DNA of 64,000 nucleotides from Deltaproteobacteria bacterium (GCA_016178705.1 JACOST010000031.1:186001-250000), one strand, 5' to 3'; counted from the first letter of the stretch, positions 43,121-51,106 are shown. Numbers and translations are program-made. Notes: generated by a model not told the origin, from the letters alone.

Positions 43121-43657
43121 TCACGCGAGACTCAGCGCAAGATGGACGTCTTCAGGTTCACGCGCAAGCAACTCTGGATCGGGCACTCGCAGCACGGTGG
43201 CGCCCATGCGCAGGTAGGCATCGACGGTACCGCGTGTCGGAGTGGCTGAGATGTAGAGAGTGGTGGCGCCGAGTGAGCGCGCGAGATCCGCCACCATCTC
43301 GGTTAGCTTGCGACCGATTCCCCGCGCGCGGTACTCGGCGCTGACGTAGAGCATGTCGAGCGCCATGACCGCACCATCGCCACCCACGCCAGAAACGTCC
43401 AACGATCCGATGCCCACGAGTCTGCGCTCGTCCCACGCCGCAATCACTCTTCCTCCTGAGGCAATGAGTGCCTGCAATCGTGCAACCCGAGCCGCGAGTT
43501 CGGCACCGTTCCAGGACGGGAACTCCTGCCGCGTCACGTTCAACTCGAGCATCCCGTTGGTTACCCGATAGATTCCCTCGATGACTTCCGACCGATCGAT
43601 GGTTCCCAGCAGTTGTGCTTCGTCGGCTTGGAGATCGCGGTAGACGATCGATCTCAT
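43121..43657 (-). CDS. GNAT-family N-acetyltransferase
   Basis: 178 residues. The acetyl-CoA site is visible as LDMLYVSAEYRARGIGRKLTEMVADLA (R/QxxGxG/A form: RARGIG). ATTLYISATPTRGTVDAYLRMGA is the C-terminal family segment. Substrate unknown. It follows the second dienelactone hydrolase gene by 33 bp on the same strand. Confidence 0.87.
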   Translation of the reverse strand: MRSIVYRDLQADEAQLLGTIDRSEVIEGIYRVTNGMLELNVTRQEFPSWNGAELAARVARLQALIASGGRVIAAWDERRLVGIGSLDVSGVGGDGAVMALDMLYVSAEYRARGIGRKLTEMVADLARSLGATTLYISATPTRGTVDAYLRMGATVLRVPDPELLAREPEDVHLALSLA

Positions 43658-43690
43658 GTTTCTGCTTCTCTGGTCGCTCCGCCGAGAGAA

Positions 43691-44509
43691 TCATGACCTC
43701 AGTCGGCGGGCAAAGAAGGCCAGGATCTCGTCGCGCGCGGCGATCGTCGGTTGGCCGGCTTCATCGATCAGGTGGGCGGTTACGACACTGTGCGGGCATC
43801 CTACCACTCGTTCGAAAAACGGGGGCGTGTCGCGGTTGGCTGCGCTGTCGGGAAGCACCCGTGCGATGAAGCGGTCACCAAGCCCCGCGGAGTAGGCGGC
43901 GAACCGCTGCGCCTTGCAGAACCGATCTCCCTCGAACCGGTAGGCCATGACGGTCAGGTCGTCCCGCTCCATGCGTCGTCGAATCGCGACGAGTTCGTCG
44001 GGAGCGATTTCCAGCCCGGCCGGGTTGTCGAGCGGTAGCGACGGCTGGGACAATACCGGCGCGAGCATCGAGGACTCGAGCATCATCGTGAGCGCGAAGT
44101 TGCCCGTGAAGCACATCCCGATCGCGCCGACGCCCGGACCGCCGCACTCCTCGTGCGCCAGCCGCGCCAGCGACCGAAGCCATTTGGTCACCGGGCTCGA
44201 CTCGTTGGCGGCGAATGCGCGGAACTCGGCGCTGACGCATGCCCGTTGGAAAATGGCCGTACCCTCCTCGACGCTCGGCACGGCACCATCGCGACCGAAC
44301 AGCGAAGGCATGTACACAGTGAATCCGGCATCGCGAACCCAGCGACTGAAGCGAGCCACATGCGGGCTGATGCCGGGCATCTCTGTCATGACGATCACCG
44401 CTGGTCCGACCCCGGCCACGTGCACCACCTTCGCGCTGCCGTCGAGAGTGATCTCGCGGCGATCGAAGTCTTCGAGCCGGTCGTCCTCATTCATATTCCG
44501 TTTCGGCAT
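43691..44509 (-). CDS. Dienelactone hydrolase-family protein (second copy)
   Basis: About 272 residues from MPKRNMNEDD. It shares the fold of the 41237 gene: VIVMTEMPGISPHVARFSRW (Glu), VYMPSLFGRDG, the Cys nucleophile in GAIGMCFTGNFAL, and His in VGCPHSVVTAHLID. An insertion after the nucleophile (LSQPSLPLDNPAGLEIAPDE) sets it apart. Substrate unknown. An inverted-repeat element lies just upstream of its promoter region. Confidence 0.85.
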   Translation of the reverse strand: MPKRNMNEDDRLEDFDRREITLDGSAKVVHVAGVGPAVIVMTEMPGISPHVARFSRWVRDAGFTVYMPSLFGRDGAVPSVEEGTAIFQRACVSAEFRAFAANESSPVTKWLRSLARLAHEECGGPGVGAIGMCFTGNFALTMMLESSMLAPVLSQPSLPLDNPAGLEIAPDELVAIRRRMERDDLTVMAYRFEGDRFCKAQRFAAYSAGLGDRFIARVLPDSAANRDTPPFFERVVGCPHSVVTAHLIDEAGQPTIAARDEILAFFARRLRS

Positions 44510-44586
44510 CGGGGTAGCTCCTTGAGTCGGGATGAGTCGATCACGGGACAATCACACGGGTCGGAATGTCCGTCGATCGTCGGGTG

Positions 44587-44811
44587 AACTAGCCCTGATG
44601 TGACAGAACATGGGCGGCGCGGTTGCGGTTTGCCCACACCAGTTGCGCGGTTGGGCAGGGCTTCCCGTGCATCCTTAACGTCATCGAGAATGAGGTCTTG
44701 GGAGGGCGAGGCTCCCGCCGAGCCGCCGCACCATCGCCGCGCCGGCGGCTCGCCGGAAGGCTCGCCCTCCCAAATCCGCGCACCGATCCATTGTCACATT
44801 CAGGGCTAGTT
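44587..44811. mobile_element. 225-bp MITE-like element with 20-bp terminal inverted repeats
   Basis: The ends are AACTAGCCCTGATGTGACA (44587-44605) and its inverse TGTCACATTCAGGGCTAGTT (44792-44811), differing by one base. Inside, 44699-44773 is a second nested palindrome (TTGGGAGGGCGAGGCTCCCG ... GGCTCGCCCTCCCAA). There is no ORF. It lies between the amidotransferase stop and the dienelactone hydrolase start. The structure is that of a non-autonomous transposable element; no clear target-site duplication was found. Confidence 0.65.
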
Positions 44812-44844
44812 ATCGTGTCGGCGGAGAAGTGCATCGCGAGATGC

Positions 44845-45561
44845 CTAGCGCGGTTGTCGGGTGGCATTGCTCGCACACGCATTGACGAAGGCGGTCACAA
44901 GCGGTGGCAACTGTCCCTTGAGTGCCACGCGCTCGGGCTGGAAGAGCGCGGCGACAAAGAACGGATGACCGTCCAGCTCTACGGCACGCACTTCACCTGT
45001 GGCATCGTCTGCTGTCGCACGAAGTGGCCCAGAGACGAGCACTGCCTGAAACGTTGGATTCAAGCCATAGCGACAGCGATAACCTTCAGTAGCCTCCCCG
45101 GTGCCATAGGCCTTGGCGATGCGAGAGTTGGGGAAGAAGCGCACGGTGTCTGTGACCTCTACCAGCGCGCATGCCAGTGGCGTAATGACAGGGCGAACCG
45201 CGTCGGGGGCTGTTTCGGCATGCTCGGCGTCTGCCCACCCCAGGACGTTGCGAGCGTACTCAATGACTGCGTGTTGAAACCCGCCGCACGTCCCGAGGAA
45301 GGGGCGAGCACTTTCGCGTGCGTACCGAATGGCAAGCAATGCGCCTTCCATGTTGCGATAGGGACTCGCTGGTACGCACCACAGCCCGTCGAATTCAGCG
45401 ACACGCGCAACGCTTCGGAGTTCCGCAGTGGGAACCCATTGCCACTCGACCTCTATCGCGGCCGCATCAGCGGCAAGTTGCAAGGCGATCGGTATTGCCT
45501 GATGCGCGGGTACCGTCGCGTCGTAGTCGCCAATGAGGCCGATGAGAACCTTCTGTTGCAT
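44845..45561 (-). CDS. Class I glutamine amidotransferase-like protein (CTP-synthase-like domain)
   Basis: 238 residues from MQQKVLIGLIGDYD. The nucleophile Cys is in RPFLGTCGGFQHAVIEYARN, the GATase-I signature as found in CTP synthase. FDGLWCVPASPYRNMEGAL and the late FFVAALFQPE also match, although the His of the usual HPE triad is replaced by Gln. It lacks the synthase part, so it is a stand-alone amidotransferase-like enzyme of unknown acceptor. It follows the cupin gene by 38 bp. Confidence 0.8.
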   Translation of the reverse strand: MQQKVLIGLIGDYDATVPAHQAIPIALQLAADAAAIEVEWQWVPTAELRSVARVAEFDGLWCVPASPYRNMEGALLAIRYARESARPFLGTCGGFQHAVIEYARNVLGWADAEHAETAPDAVRPVITPLACALVEVTDTVRFFPNSRIAKAYGTGEATEGYRCRYGLNPTFQAVLVSGPLRATADDATGEVRAVELDGHPFFVAALFQPERVALKGQLPPLVTAFVNACASNATRQPR

Positions 45562-45599
45562 GGTGCCTTGCTTGTGGATGACACCCAACCTCGTGGCGA

Positions 45600-46337
45600 T
45601 CAGCGGCCCGCGCCCCCCAGTGCTCGTGTCGACCCCTCGCGATTCGTGCGCGGGTCCGCTGCATCGCCTTGGGCGGCACCACGCAGAAAGCGCTCAGCAT
45701 ACTCAGGATAGAAGCTTCGATATCCGACAAGTCGCGCGGTGGGTGCCAAGAGAAACGACAGAGTTCCCACCACCGCCGGCGCGGGGCTTGCTGGGTATGC
45801 GTCGTACGCACGCACGAACAGCATCATCTGAAGGAAGGACGGCTTGAAGTCGAGTCCGCTCAACTGACCGAAGAAGATATCGCCGTTGCCTGGAGGCGTG
45901 ATTCGGGCGATCGACCGCATTTCGACATCGCCGCGGTTGAAAGGTTGATGAGGCGTCCCGGGCGGCACGACGAGGGTTTCTCCGGCTGAGATCACCCTCT
46001 CTTCGTCGCCTACAAGTGCGGTAAGCGAGCCTGAGACGACCTCAAAGCGCTCTTCTACGCGGGGATGGATATGTGCCGCCGCTACGTACCCACCTGGAGC
46101 GATGTCGAAATGGACCTCCGCGAACTCGCCATCTGTTTCAAGCGTGCCGCGAATGAGCTCGACCCGCTCTCCGGTCGGCGTCTCGAACGCGAAGCCGGGC
46201 TTAGCGTGAGCCCACTCGGGCGGCTTCTCTTCGGGAAAGACCACATAGTGTAGCAGTGCGCCCAGTCCGAAGTAGAGAACGATGGTAGCGGCGACCGCGA
46301 CTGCGATCATTCGTCGAGAGACTCGCCTTCCCTTCAT
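45600..46337 (-). CDS. Membrane-anchored cupin-domain protein
   Basis: 245 residues. One N-terminal TM helix (MIAVAVAATIVLYFGLGALLHYVVF) precedes a single cupin domain: PGGYVAAAHIHPRVEERFEVVSG (His, His, Glu metal ligands) and GETLVVPPGTPHQPFNRG (second motif with His). A C-terminal hydrophobic region (PAPAVVGTLSFLLAPTARLV) may re-enter the membrane. Its role is unknown. An attC-like site lies 15 bp upstream of the start. Confidence 0.8.
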   Translation of the reverse strand: MKGRRVSRRMIAVAVAATIVLYFGLGALLHYVVFPEEKPPEWAHAKPGFAFETPTGERVELIRGTLETDGEFAEVHFDIAPGGYVAAAHIHPRVEERFEVVSGSLTALVGDEERVISAGETLVVPPGTPHQPFNRGDVEMRSIARITPPGNGDIFFGQLSGLDFKPSFLQMMLFVRAYDAYPASPAPAVVGTLSFLLAPTARLVGYRSFYPEYAERFLRGAAQGDAADPRTNREGSTRALGGAGR

Positions 46338-46352
46338 GGAGCCCTCCTGTCA

Positions 46353-46442
46353 GCCCAACGCCTTGCCAATAGCCCGCCGGCGTGGAATGCCTCGCGACGA
46401 GTTGTGCAGCTCAAGCCGGTCGGGTTCATTGGCTGGTTAGCG
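46353..46442 (-). other. attC-like hairpin site containing a gene's stop codon
   Basis: 90 bp on the minus strand, from CGCTAAC (46442-46436) to GTTGGGC (46359-46353, fits GTTRRRY). The inner arms GCCAATGAACCCGACCGGC and GCCGGCGGGCTATTGGC are complementary apart from unpaired bases. The TAA stop of the upstream 118-residue gene lies inside the first box, as often seen in integron cassettes. The cupin gene starts 15 bp beyond the site. Confidence 0.55.
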
Positions 46443-46793
46443 GGCCCTCGCCCGCAGCTCCTCGAAGTCATGCTCTCCGAGATCGCCGCCCGCTGGCTTG
46501 AAGCTGTACAGGATACGCGGCCGGAGGTTCACTCGTACGCGCTCCAAATGTGCCACCGCGAGGTTCGCCGCTCGACTGCCGGGCGCGGCCGTGAAGTCTC
46601 GGCAGAACCACTCCCCATCCTTGTACCCGTCCGCGGCCAGCTGAATCCCCAATGGCAGATCATGAAGCCCGCAGCGAGAGACGTGCTCGCGGTCGGGCCA
46701 AGAGCCCGGCCCGACGAAGTGCCGGCAATACGCGCAGTCGAGGCCAACGGAATCCCATCTTCCAGTATGGGGGAACGTGTCGGGTACCGACAT
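46437..46793 (-). CDS. Small Cys-containing protein, unknown function
   Basis: 118 residues. Cys/His pattern: LDCAYCRHFVG, HVSRCGLHDLPL and GEWFCRDFTAA, reminiscent of a small metal- or cluster-binding fold. No family was recognised. The stop codon TAA lies within the first box of the attC-like site, and the start follows a repeat copy ending ATTGTAGTTAGCG, so it has the layout of a gene cassette. Confidence 0.6.
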   Translation of the reverse strand: MSVPDTFPHTGRWDSVGLDCAYCRHFVGPGSWPDREHVSRCGLHDLPLGIQLAADGYKDGEWFCRDFTAAPGSRAANLAVAHLERVRVNLRPRILYSFKPAGGDLGEHDFEELRARAR

Positions 46794-46804
46794 CGGTTCT
46801 TCCG

Positions 46805-47110
46805 TGCACGCTAACTACAATTCGGCTGCCGAACGTTGTCTGCAAAGGCCGCGAGGCTGCGCGGCCTAACATGCCGGCTCATGAGCGCCGTGATAGCGCA
46901 GAACTCGACGTTGATACAATCGCTTGAACGACGACACCTGAGATGAAGTCGCGCTGGGTTATGCCGCGCGATTTGGCGGGCTAACCCGCCGGTGACCGAT
47001 CTGGCTGCGACGCACGCGTCACTTGCGTGGTCCCCGAGCGGCGCACTATTGTTCAGCGCATCCATTCCCGATTGGCCGCTGCCCTTCGTCGGCGCGGCGT
47101 GGTGGACACG
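46805..47110 (-). repeat. Intergenic repeat copy 3 with attC-like 101-bp core
   Basis: Core 46864-46964: on the minus strand it begins GCATAAC and ends GTTAGGC, the same length as the core of copy 1. Shared flanks are ATTGTAGTTAGC on the gene side and CGCGCGATTTGGCGGGCTAAC on the far side. AGGCCGCG/CGCGGCCTTT again forms a hairpin. The similarity to copy 1 fades near 47110, within the leader of the plus-strand GST gene. Confidence 0.6.
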
Positions 47111-47146
47111 CAACTTCGATCGAATCGGGGATGAGACGGAGCACAC

Positions 47147-47824
47147 ATGTCCAGCGCACGACCCAAGATCATCTATTTCAACATTCGCGGGCGCGCCGAA
47201 GTCATCCGACTCATGTTCGAGGAGCTGGGTGTTGCCTACGACGAACAGCGGCTGAATTCGGCGGAAGAGTGGCGCGCGATGAAGCCCCTGACCCCGTTCG
47301 GAGCGGTGCCGATCTACGAGGAAGGCGACCTCCGGTTTGCGCAGACCCAGGCGATCCATCGTCACATCGCGCGCACGCGCGGCCTCTATGGACAGAACGA
47401 GCGCGAGCACGTCGAGTGCGATGTCGCTGCCGAGGCGATCAGCGAGGCGATCGAAGCCCTCTGGCGGTTGTTCTGGGAGCCCGACTACAAGGACAAGCTG
47501 CAGACGTTCGCCGCCGGGCCGTTGTCTGACAGCCTGCTGAACCTCGAGCGCTGGTTCACGCGCGCTTCGCCCGCGCCGAGGTACTGGGTTGGAGACGGCC
47601 TGACCTATGCCGACTTCTTCGCGTACCATTTTCTGGACGAAGTGGACGCCCTGTTCCCGGCGGCGCTCGCGGCCCGACCGCTGCTGAAGGGATTCCATGC
47701 TGCGTTCGAGGCTCGGCCGCGGATCGCCGCATACATCGCCTCGGGTCGCCGGCCGGTGGTGTTCGGGATCAAAATCGATGGGTTCAAATTCGACCCGCGC
47801 TTGCCACGGACGAGACGCAAATGA
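47147..47824 (+). CDS. Glutathione S-transferase
   Basis: 225 residues. The thioredoxin-fold N-terminal domain reads KIIYFNIRGRAEVIRLMFEELG (Tyr as the catalytic residue), TPFGAVPIYEEGDLRFAQTQAIHRHIAR (cis-Pro and the SNAIL/QS-like GSH site). An all-helical C-terminal domain (GDGLTYADFFAYHFLDEV, with the N-capping Asp) follows. This is the alpha/mu/pi/sigma-like type commoner in eukaryotes. It is the only plus-strand gene in this region and overlaps the convergent methyltransferase by 41 bp. Confidence 0.9.
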   Translation: MSSARPKIIYFNIRGRAEVIRLMFEELGVAYDEQRLNSAEEWRAMKPLTPFGAVPIYEEGDLRFAQTQAIHRHIARTRGLYGQNEREHVECDVAAEAISEAIEALWRLFWEPDYKDKLQTFAAGPLSDSLLNLERWFTRASPAPRYWVGDGLTYADFFAYHFLDEVDALFPAALAARPLLKGFHAAFEARPRIAAYIASGRRPVVFGIKIDGFKFDPRLPRTRRK

Positions 47825-48509
47825 GTTGGTACCGTGGCGAGTTCGCGCTCGGACGCGAATCTGAATCCCACCAGACCATGTCGGTGACCGGCTCAAGTCC
47901 GGCCCGCCGTGACAGGTCACGGATCTCGTCAGGCTGGTACACGTCGAACTGGATGTCATCGACGCGGCCGCTGTCATAGCGGATCTCATGAAGGCATCGA
48001 CTACCGCGCATCCATCGCCGGACTGAGACCGCACCGCGATCCGCTTCGCCGGCTCGTTCATTCTGCCGGAGCCAATCCGGATGGTACAGATCGAAGACGA
48101 CTTTGCCGCCGGGCCGAAGCACCTTCGCGACGCCGGTCAGCGTTTCCAAATCCGCACCTCTCCCGACGAAGCCCAAGCTGTTCCACATGAAAAGCGCTGC
48201 GTCGAACTCCCAGCGCATGCGACCAATATGCTGCTGATCGAGCGCCACGTAACGAGGTCCAGGCGCGCGACTCTTGGCAGAGAGAAGGGCCTCGACGCTG
48301 ATGTCGAGACCGGTCACGGTGTAGCCGAGTGACGATAAAGGGCCAGTGATGCGGCCAATGCCGCAACCGATATCGAGGATGCGCGCGTGCTGTTCGAGCG
48401 GGAGGATGGCGGCAAGCGCGTTGATCTCCACCGCAACGATCGCGGTGGGTACTGTCGCTGCAAACGTCTCGAACCATTCAGTCGAGTACATGATGCTCGT
48501 CAGCGGCAT
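47784..48509 (-). CDS. SAM-dependent methyltransferase
   Basis: 241 residues. Class I Rossmann motifs: ARILDIGCGIGRITGPL (motif I), GYTVTGLDIS (motif II), FDAALFMWNSLGFV (post-II) and LRPGGKVVFDLYHPDWL. Substrate unknown. The last residues extend into the 3' end of the convergent GST gene, so its C-terminus may have been lengthened. An alternative start is MYSTEWFE (48491). Confidence 0.85.
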   Translation of the reverse strand: MPLTSIMYSTEWFETFAATVPTAIVAVEINALAAILPLEQHARILDIGCGIGRITGPLSSLGYTVTGLDISVEALLSAKSRAPGPRYVALDQQHIGRMRWEFDAALFMWNSLGFVGRGADLETLTGVAKVLRPGGKVVFDLYHPDWLRQNERAGEADRGAVSVRRWMRGSRCLHEIRYDSGRVDDIQFDVYQPDEIRDLSRRAGLEPVTDMVWWDSDSRPSANSPRYQLICVSSVASAGRI

Positions 48510-48674
48510 CGCTCATCTGGTCGGCCGAACGCAGGCATCAGCCGCGCGCATCTTTTCACGCGTCGGTCTGTGTACGGAGAACGTATGAAAACTCGCTCAC
48601 GGTGATGTAGTAAGCACCCTAGAAGTTCCGCTGCAAGAGGCGAGGTAGTGATGGCGTCCGTGGAGGGAGTGGAA

Positions 48675-48860
48675 CGAACCTAGTCGCACTTGTTTCCGCT
48701 GGCGCTGGATGAGCACATCACGGTGGAGAATCCGGTCCGCCTTGGCGATGCGTTCGCGAAGGGCGGGCTTGTTGGACGGCGGTGCTTAAACGATCCGGAT
48801 GCTGAACTGCGCGCGAACGTCGCAAAGAGGGCTATCAAGATACCTCTCGTGGTCCTGCCA
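48675..48860 (+). pseudogene. Possible transposase N-terminal relic
   Basis: The plus-strand frame reads SHLFPLALDEHITVENPVRLGDAFAK and then unrelated sequence to a stop near 48860. The segment resembles the N-terminus of IS1182/IS5-type transposases (LDDYITxDNPVRxxDAF). There is no start and no catalytic region, and it overlaps the 3' end of the minus-strand gene at 48786. Between 48510 and 48675 I see nothing supportable. Confidence 0.3.
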
Positions 48861-49247
48861 TGACCACTTCTCTGACAGCCGGCGGCTACGCCACATGATG
48901 CGGATGACATCTGGGAAGCAGCGCACCAATTCGATCGCGATCCGGAGGTAACCAGTCTGCGTGAAGATTTGGTTCACCTGCGGGAGCCTGAAGTATTCGA
49001 GGTATCCCCGCAACCCGACCGTTGTTGCGAAGATCGTCCATGAATCGATCAAAGTCTCTCCGCGAATGGTGGTGTCGCATCCGAATACTACGTGAGCTGC
49101 GTCATGCTCGCGGAAGAGCCTGGCTGCGTGTGCAGGCATTCGCTCGGGCGCGAGCAATCCCGGGTTGCGGGCGTAGTACTCCACCAGCCCCTCGTTTAGG
49201 GTCTGCGGCGACTCCTGGCAGGTGTACTTGAGGCTGACGATGGCCAT
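48786..49247 (-). CDS. Coq4-like protein (HDxxH motif), tentative
   Basis: 153 residues. It contains LFREHDAAHVVFGCDTTIRGE, an EHDxxH...G pattern similar to the zinc/quinone-binding HDxxH motif of Coq4, followed by hydrophobic helices (IDSWTIFATTVGLRGYLEYF, YLRIAIELVRCFPDVIRIMW). It is shorter than Coq4 (about 220 residues). A role in quinone handling is only a suggestion. Confidence 0.5.
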   Translation of the reverse strand: MAIVSLKYTCQESPQTLNEGLVEYYARNPGLLAPERMPAHAARLFREHDAAHVVFGCDTTIRGETLIDSWTIFATTVGLRGYLEYFRLPQVNQIFTQTGYLRIAIELVRCFPDVIRIMWRSRRLSEKWSWQDHERYLDSPLCDVRAQFSIRIV

Positions 49248-49263
49248 CGCTTCCCTTCGGTGT

Positions 49264-49503
49264 TCAACGACTGGGCGTTGAGCTGCGCGCCGACTCCAGT
49301 TCTCGTAGAACTATTCGGTTCGTGCGTGTCACCCGCCCGAAACGCCTCTGCCCAACCTGAACGCGGCCGCCGCGCCGCGCGGACACCAGACGATTGCCCT
49401 CCGCTTCAATCGTCACCTCTTCGCTCAATCCGGTCTGCCCAAGAAGCGGTTTGGGAATCCGAATCCCCTTCGAATCACCGATGCGAACGATCCGAGCCTT
49501 CAT
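49264..49503 (-). pseudogene. MazE/AbrB-type antitoxin, frameshifted
   Basis: The first about 40 residues are a normal AbrB/MazE-like DNA-binding domain: MKARIVRIGDSKGIRIPKPL...VTIEAEGNRLV. After that the frame degenerates. A neighbouring frame continues RAARRPRSGWAEAFRAGD, matching the usual antitoxin tail (RPRxGWAEAF), so a frameshift near 49380 is likely. No toxin gene lies downstream. It appears to be a decayed, orphan antitoxin. Confidence 0.6.
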
Positions 49504-49570
49504 CCCTGGTGATACCTCCGGAGGCGTGGATACTCCGTAGGCACACTAGAATAGGCGGCGCAAACCTCAA

Positions 49571-49700
49571 GTGCCGGCACAGAAAAGCAGCGTGATCAGC
49601 GCTGACGGAGTCATCGTGGATGCGGCGCCGAGCGGCGCCATGTTGCTCCAGGACAGACAGCGGCGCAGCGCGGCCGTGCCGTCGGTGAGCTGCGACATCA
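49571..49700 (-). pseudogene. Fragment of an ABC-2 permease gene
   Basis: About 130 bp aligns with the 3' part of the ABC permease gene at 52660-52810. Translated on the minus strand it reads LTDGTAALRRCLSWSNMAPL... STMTPSALITLLFCA, compared with LTYGMAALRRCLYWSNAAAV... PTMIPSLLITVLFCA in the intact gene. It has no start or remaining domains. It abuts the stop of the hydrolase gene at 49706 and indicates an old partial duplication or deletion. Confidence 0.75.
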
Positions 49701-49705
49701 CCCTG

Positions 49706-51106
49706 TTACGGCGAACCTTCGGACGCTTGGTTTCGCATGTGCTCCACTTGTTTCGGCGTCTGAGTCGAAAGCAAGATGATCTGTGTGACGAACTCGATCA
49801 CGCGCGGATCGGCGATGTCGTTGTGGTTCTTGATCAGACGCTCGTCGACCCGCACCAGCAGGTAGGGGTTCCTGCCGGCGGACTCCGGGGTACGCTCGAG
49901 GACCAGCAATTCCTTCTTTTCCGACAAATCCTCCACGAACAGAATCTTGCTCCCCGCCTCATCGTGAGCCCAGCTGCGAGCCGTTCCCGCAAGCGAGTTC
50001 ACGCTGGCGTCGACAGTCAGCTCCTTGATCTCTCCGCGCGCACGTTTGTCGGCCGGATAAAGCCAGTGCGTCTGATACGGCATGAAATGTCCCAGTGCCG
50101 TCACGTTGGCCGCCTGTTCACTGATGGTCTCGTCGCGCTTGGTCGTGCCGTTGTATCGTTTGCGATTACTCGTGTGCTCGAAGAGGGTTGAAAACCAGCG
50201 TCCGATCGGAAACGCGCAGCCGGTTGCCGCATCCGCTTCGGAGGTCAACTCTAGAAGGACGGGCAGTTGGGTGGTCGGATATGTCCCCCGCTCCGTCGCC
50301 ATGTTGCTCAGCGGCGCAAACAGCAATGCTTCGAAGGCGGGATTGATCAGGACGACGAGATTGCCAAAGCCCGGGACTTCAGCTTGATTCGCGGCAGGAC
50401 CGACCGGGCGGACGAAGCGATCTTCGAGAATTTGCACCAGCGCGGCATTGACCACCGCTCCGCCGAAGCTGTGCCCGACGATGACCAAGCGCGTGTCACT
50501 CGCGCCACCGGCCATGCTGTCTCTCGTCACTTTCACCGATTCGAGTCGCGTCACAATCTCGGTGACGCCGCCGGTTCCGACCTTCTGGGCGGTGTTCTTA
50601 CGATCCCAGAAGGTCAGGTCCTCGATGAGCGGCAACGGTATCGAGCCGCCGCGCCAGCCGATGTAGATGCCGGCGACGCGGCGTGCGGGTACCCCGCTGA
50701 CCTTATGGTACGACTCGGTCTCGGCCAGCTTGGCGAGGACCTTGCGAAAGGTCTTGATGTTACCGTCATCGGGTGCGGCGCTGTGCTTCCAGCCGTGCAC
50801 GAAGACGACCATCAGCAGGTCGCTGGTGCCGCTCTCTGTCGACAACTCGTCGAGCACCGCTTGCATCTGATCGCGGTCGTGCAACTGACCCTGATCGTCG
50901 ATCTCGATGAAGCCAAGAAGATAGCTGGCGTCTCGCCCGGCGGGGATGTCCTGCAGCGCGTGCTTTTCGTCGTCCTTCGAAAGGCATGCGGTGGGGCTCA
51001 CCAAAAGATTGTAGTTCGTTCGATACCGGCAATACGGCGCACACGCCGTAACGCCGAAACACAAGAAGACAACTGTCCAGACCGCACTAACACGCGCCAT
51101 CGTCAT
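49706..51106 (-). CDS. Lipoprotein alpha/beta-hydrolase
   Basis: 466 residues from MTMARVS, with GGGAGGGG upstream. The signal peptide (VWTVVFLCFGVTAC) ends in a lipobox Cys. A hydrolase domain follows: LMVVFVHGWKHSA (oxyanion region) and the nucleophile elbow VIVGHSFGGAVVNAAL. A long C-terminal region (VTALGHFMPYQTHWLYPADK, LFVEDLSEKKELLVLE) may contribute the His. It is likely a periplasm-facing esterase or lipase; the substrate is unknown. Confidence 0.78.
   Translation of the reverse strand: MTMARVSAVWTVVFLCFGVTACAPYCRYRTNYNLLVSPTACLSKDDEKHALQDIPAGRDASYLLGFIEIDDQGQLHDRDQMQAVLDELSTESGTSDLLMVVFVHGWKHSAAPDDGNIKTFRKVLAKLAETESYHKVSGVPARRVAGIYIGWRGGSIPLPLIEDLTFWDRKNTAQKVGTGGVTEIVTRLESVKVTRDSMAGGASDTRLVIVGHSFGGAVVNAALVQILEDRFVRPVGPAANQAEVPGFGNLVVLINPAFEALLFAPLSNMATERGTYPTTQLPVLLELTSEADAATGCAFPIGRWFSTLFEHTSNRKRYNGTTKRDETISEQAANVTALGHFMPYQTHWLYPADKRARGEIKELTVDASVNSLAGTARSWAHDEAGSKILFVEDLSEKKELLVLERTPESAGRNPYLLVRVDERLIKNHNDIADPRVIEFVTQIILLSTQTPKQVEHMRNQASEGSP

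Noticed and set aside
44623-45711. 362-codon plus-strand frame
   Set aside because: It is antisense to the amidotransferase-like gene with its GTCGGFQH nucleophile motif, and its first part translates the MITE-like element.
46811-48061. 416-codon minus-strand frame across the GST gene and repeat copy 3
   Set aside because: The GST on the plus strand is a clear family member. The end of this frame only translates the intergenic repeat, and the same peptide-like tail appears at the repeat copy near 40715.
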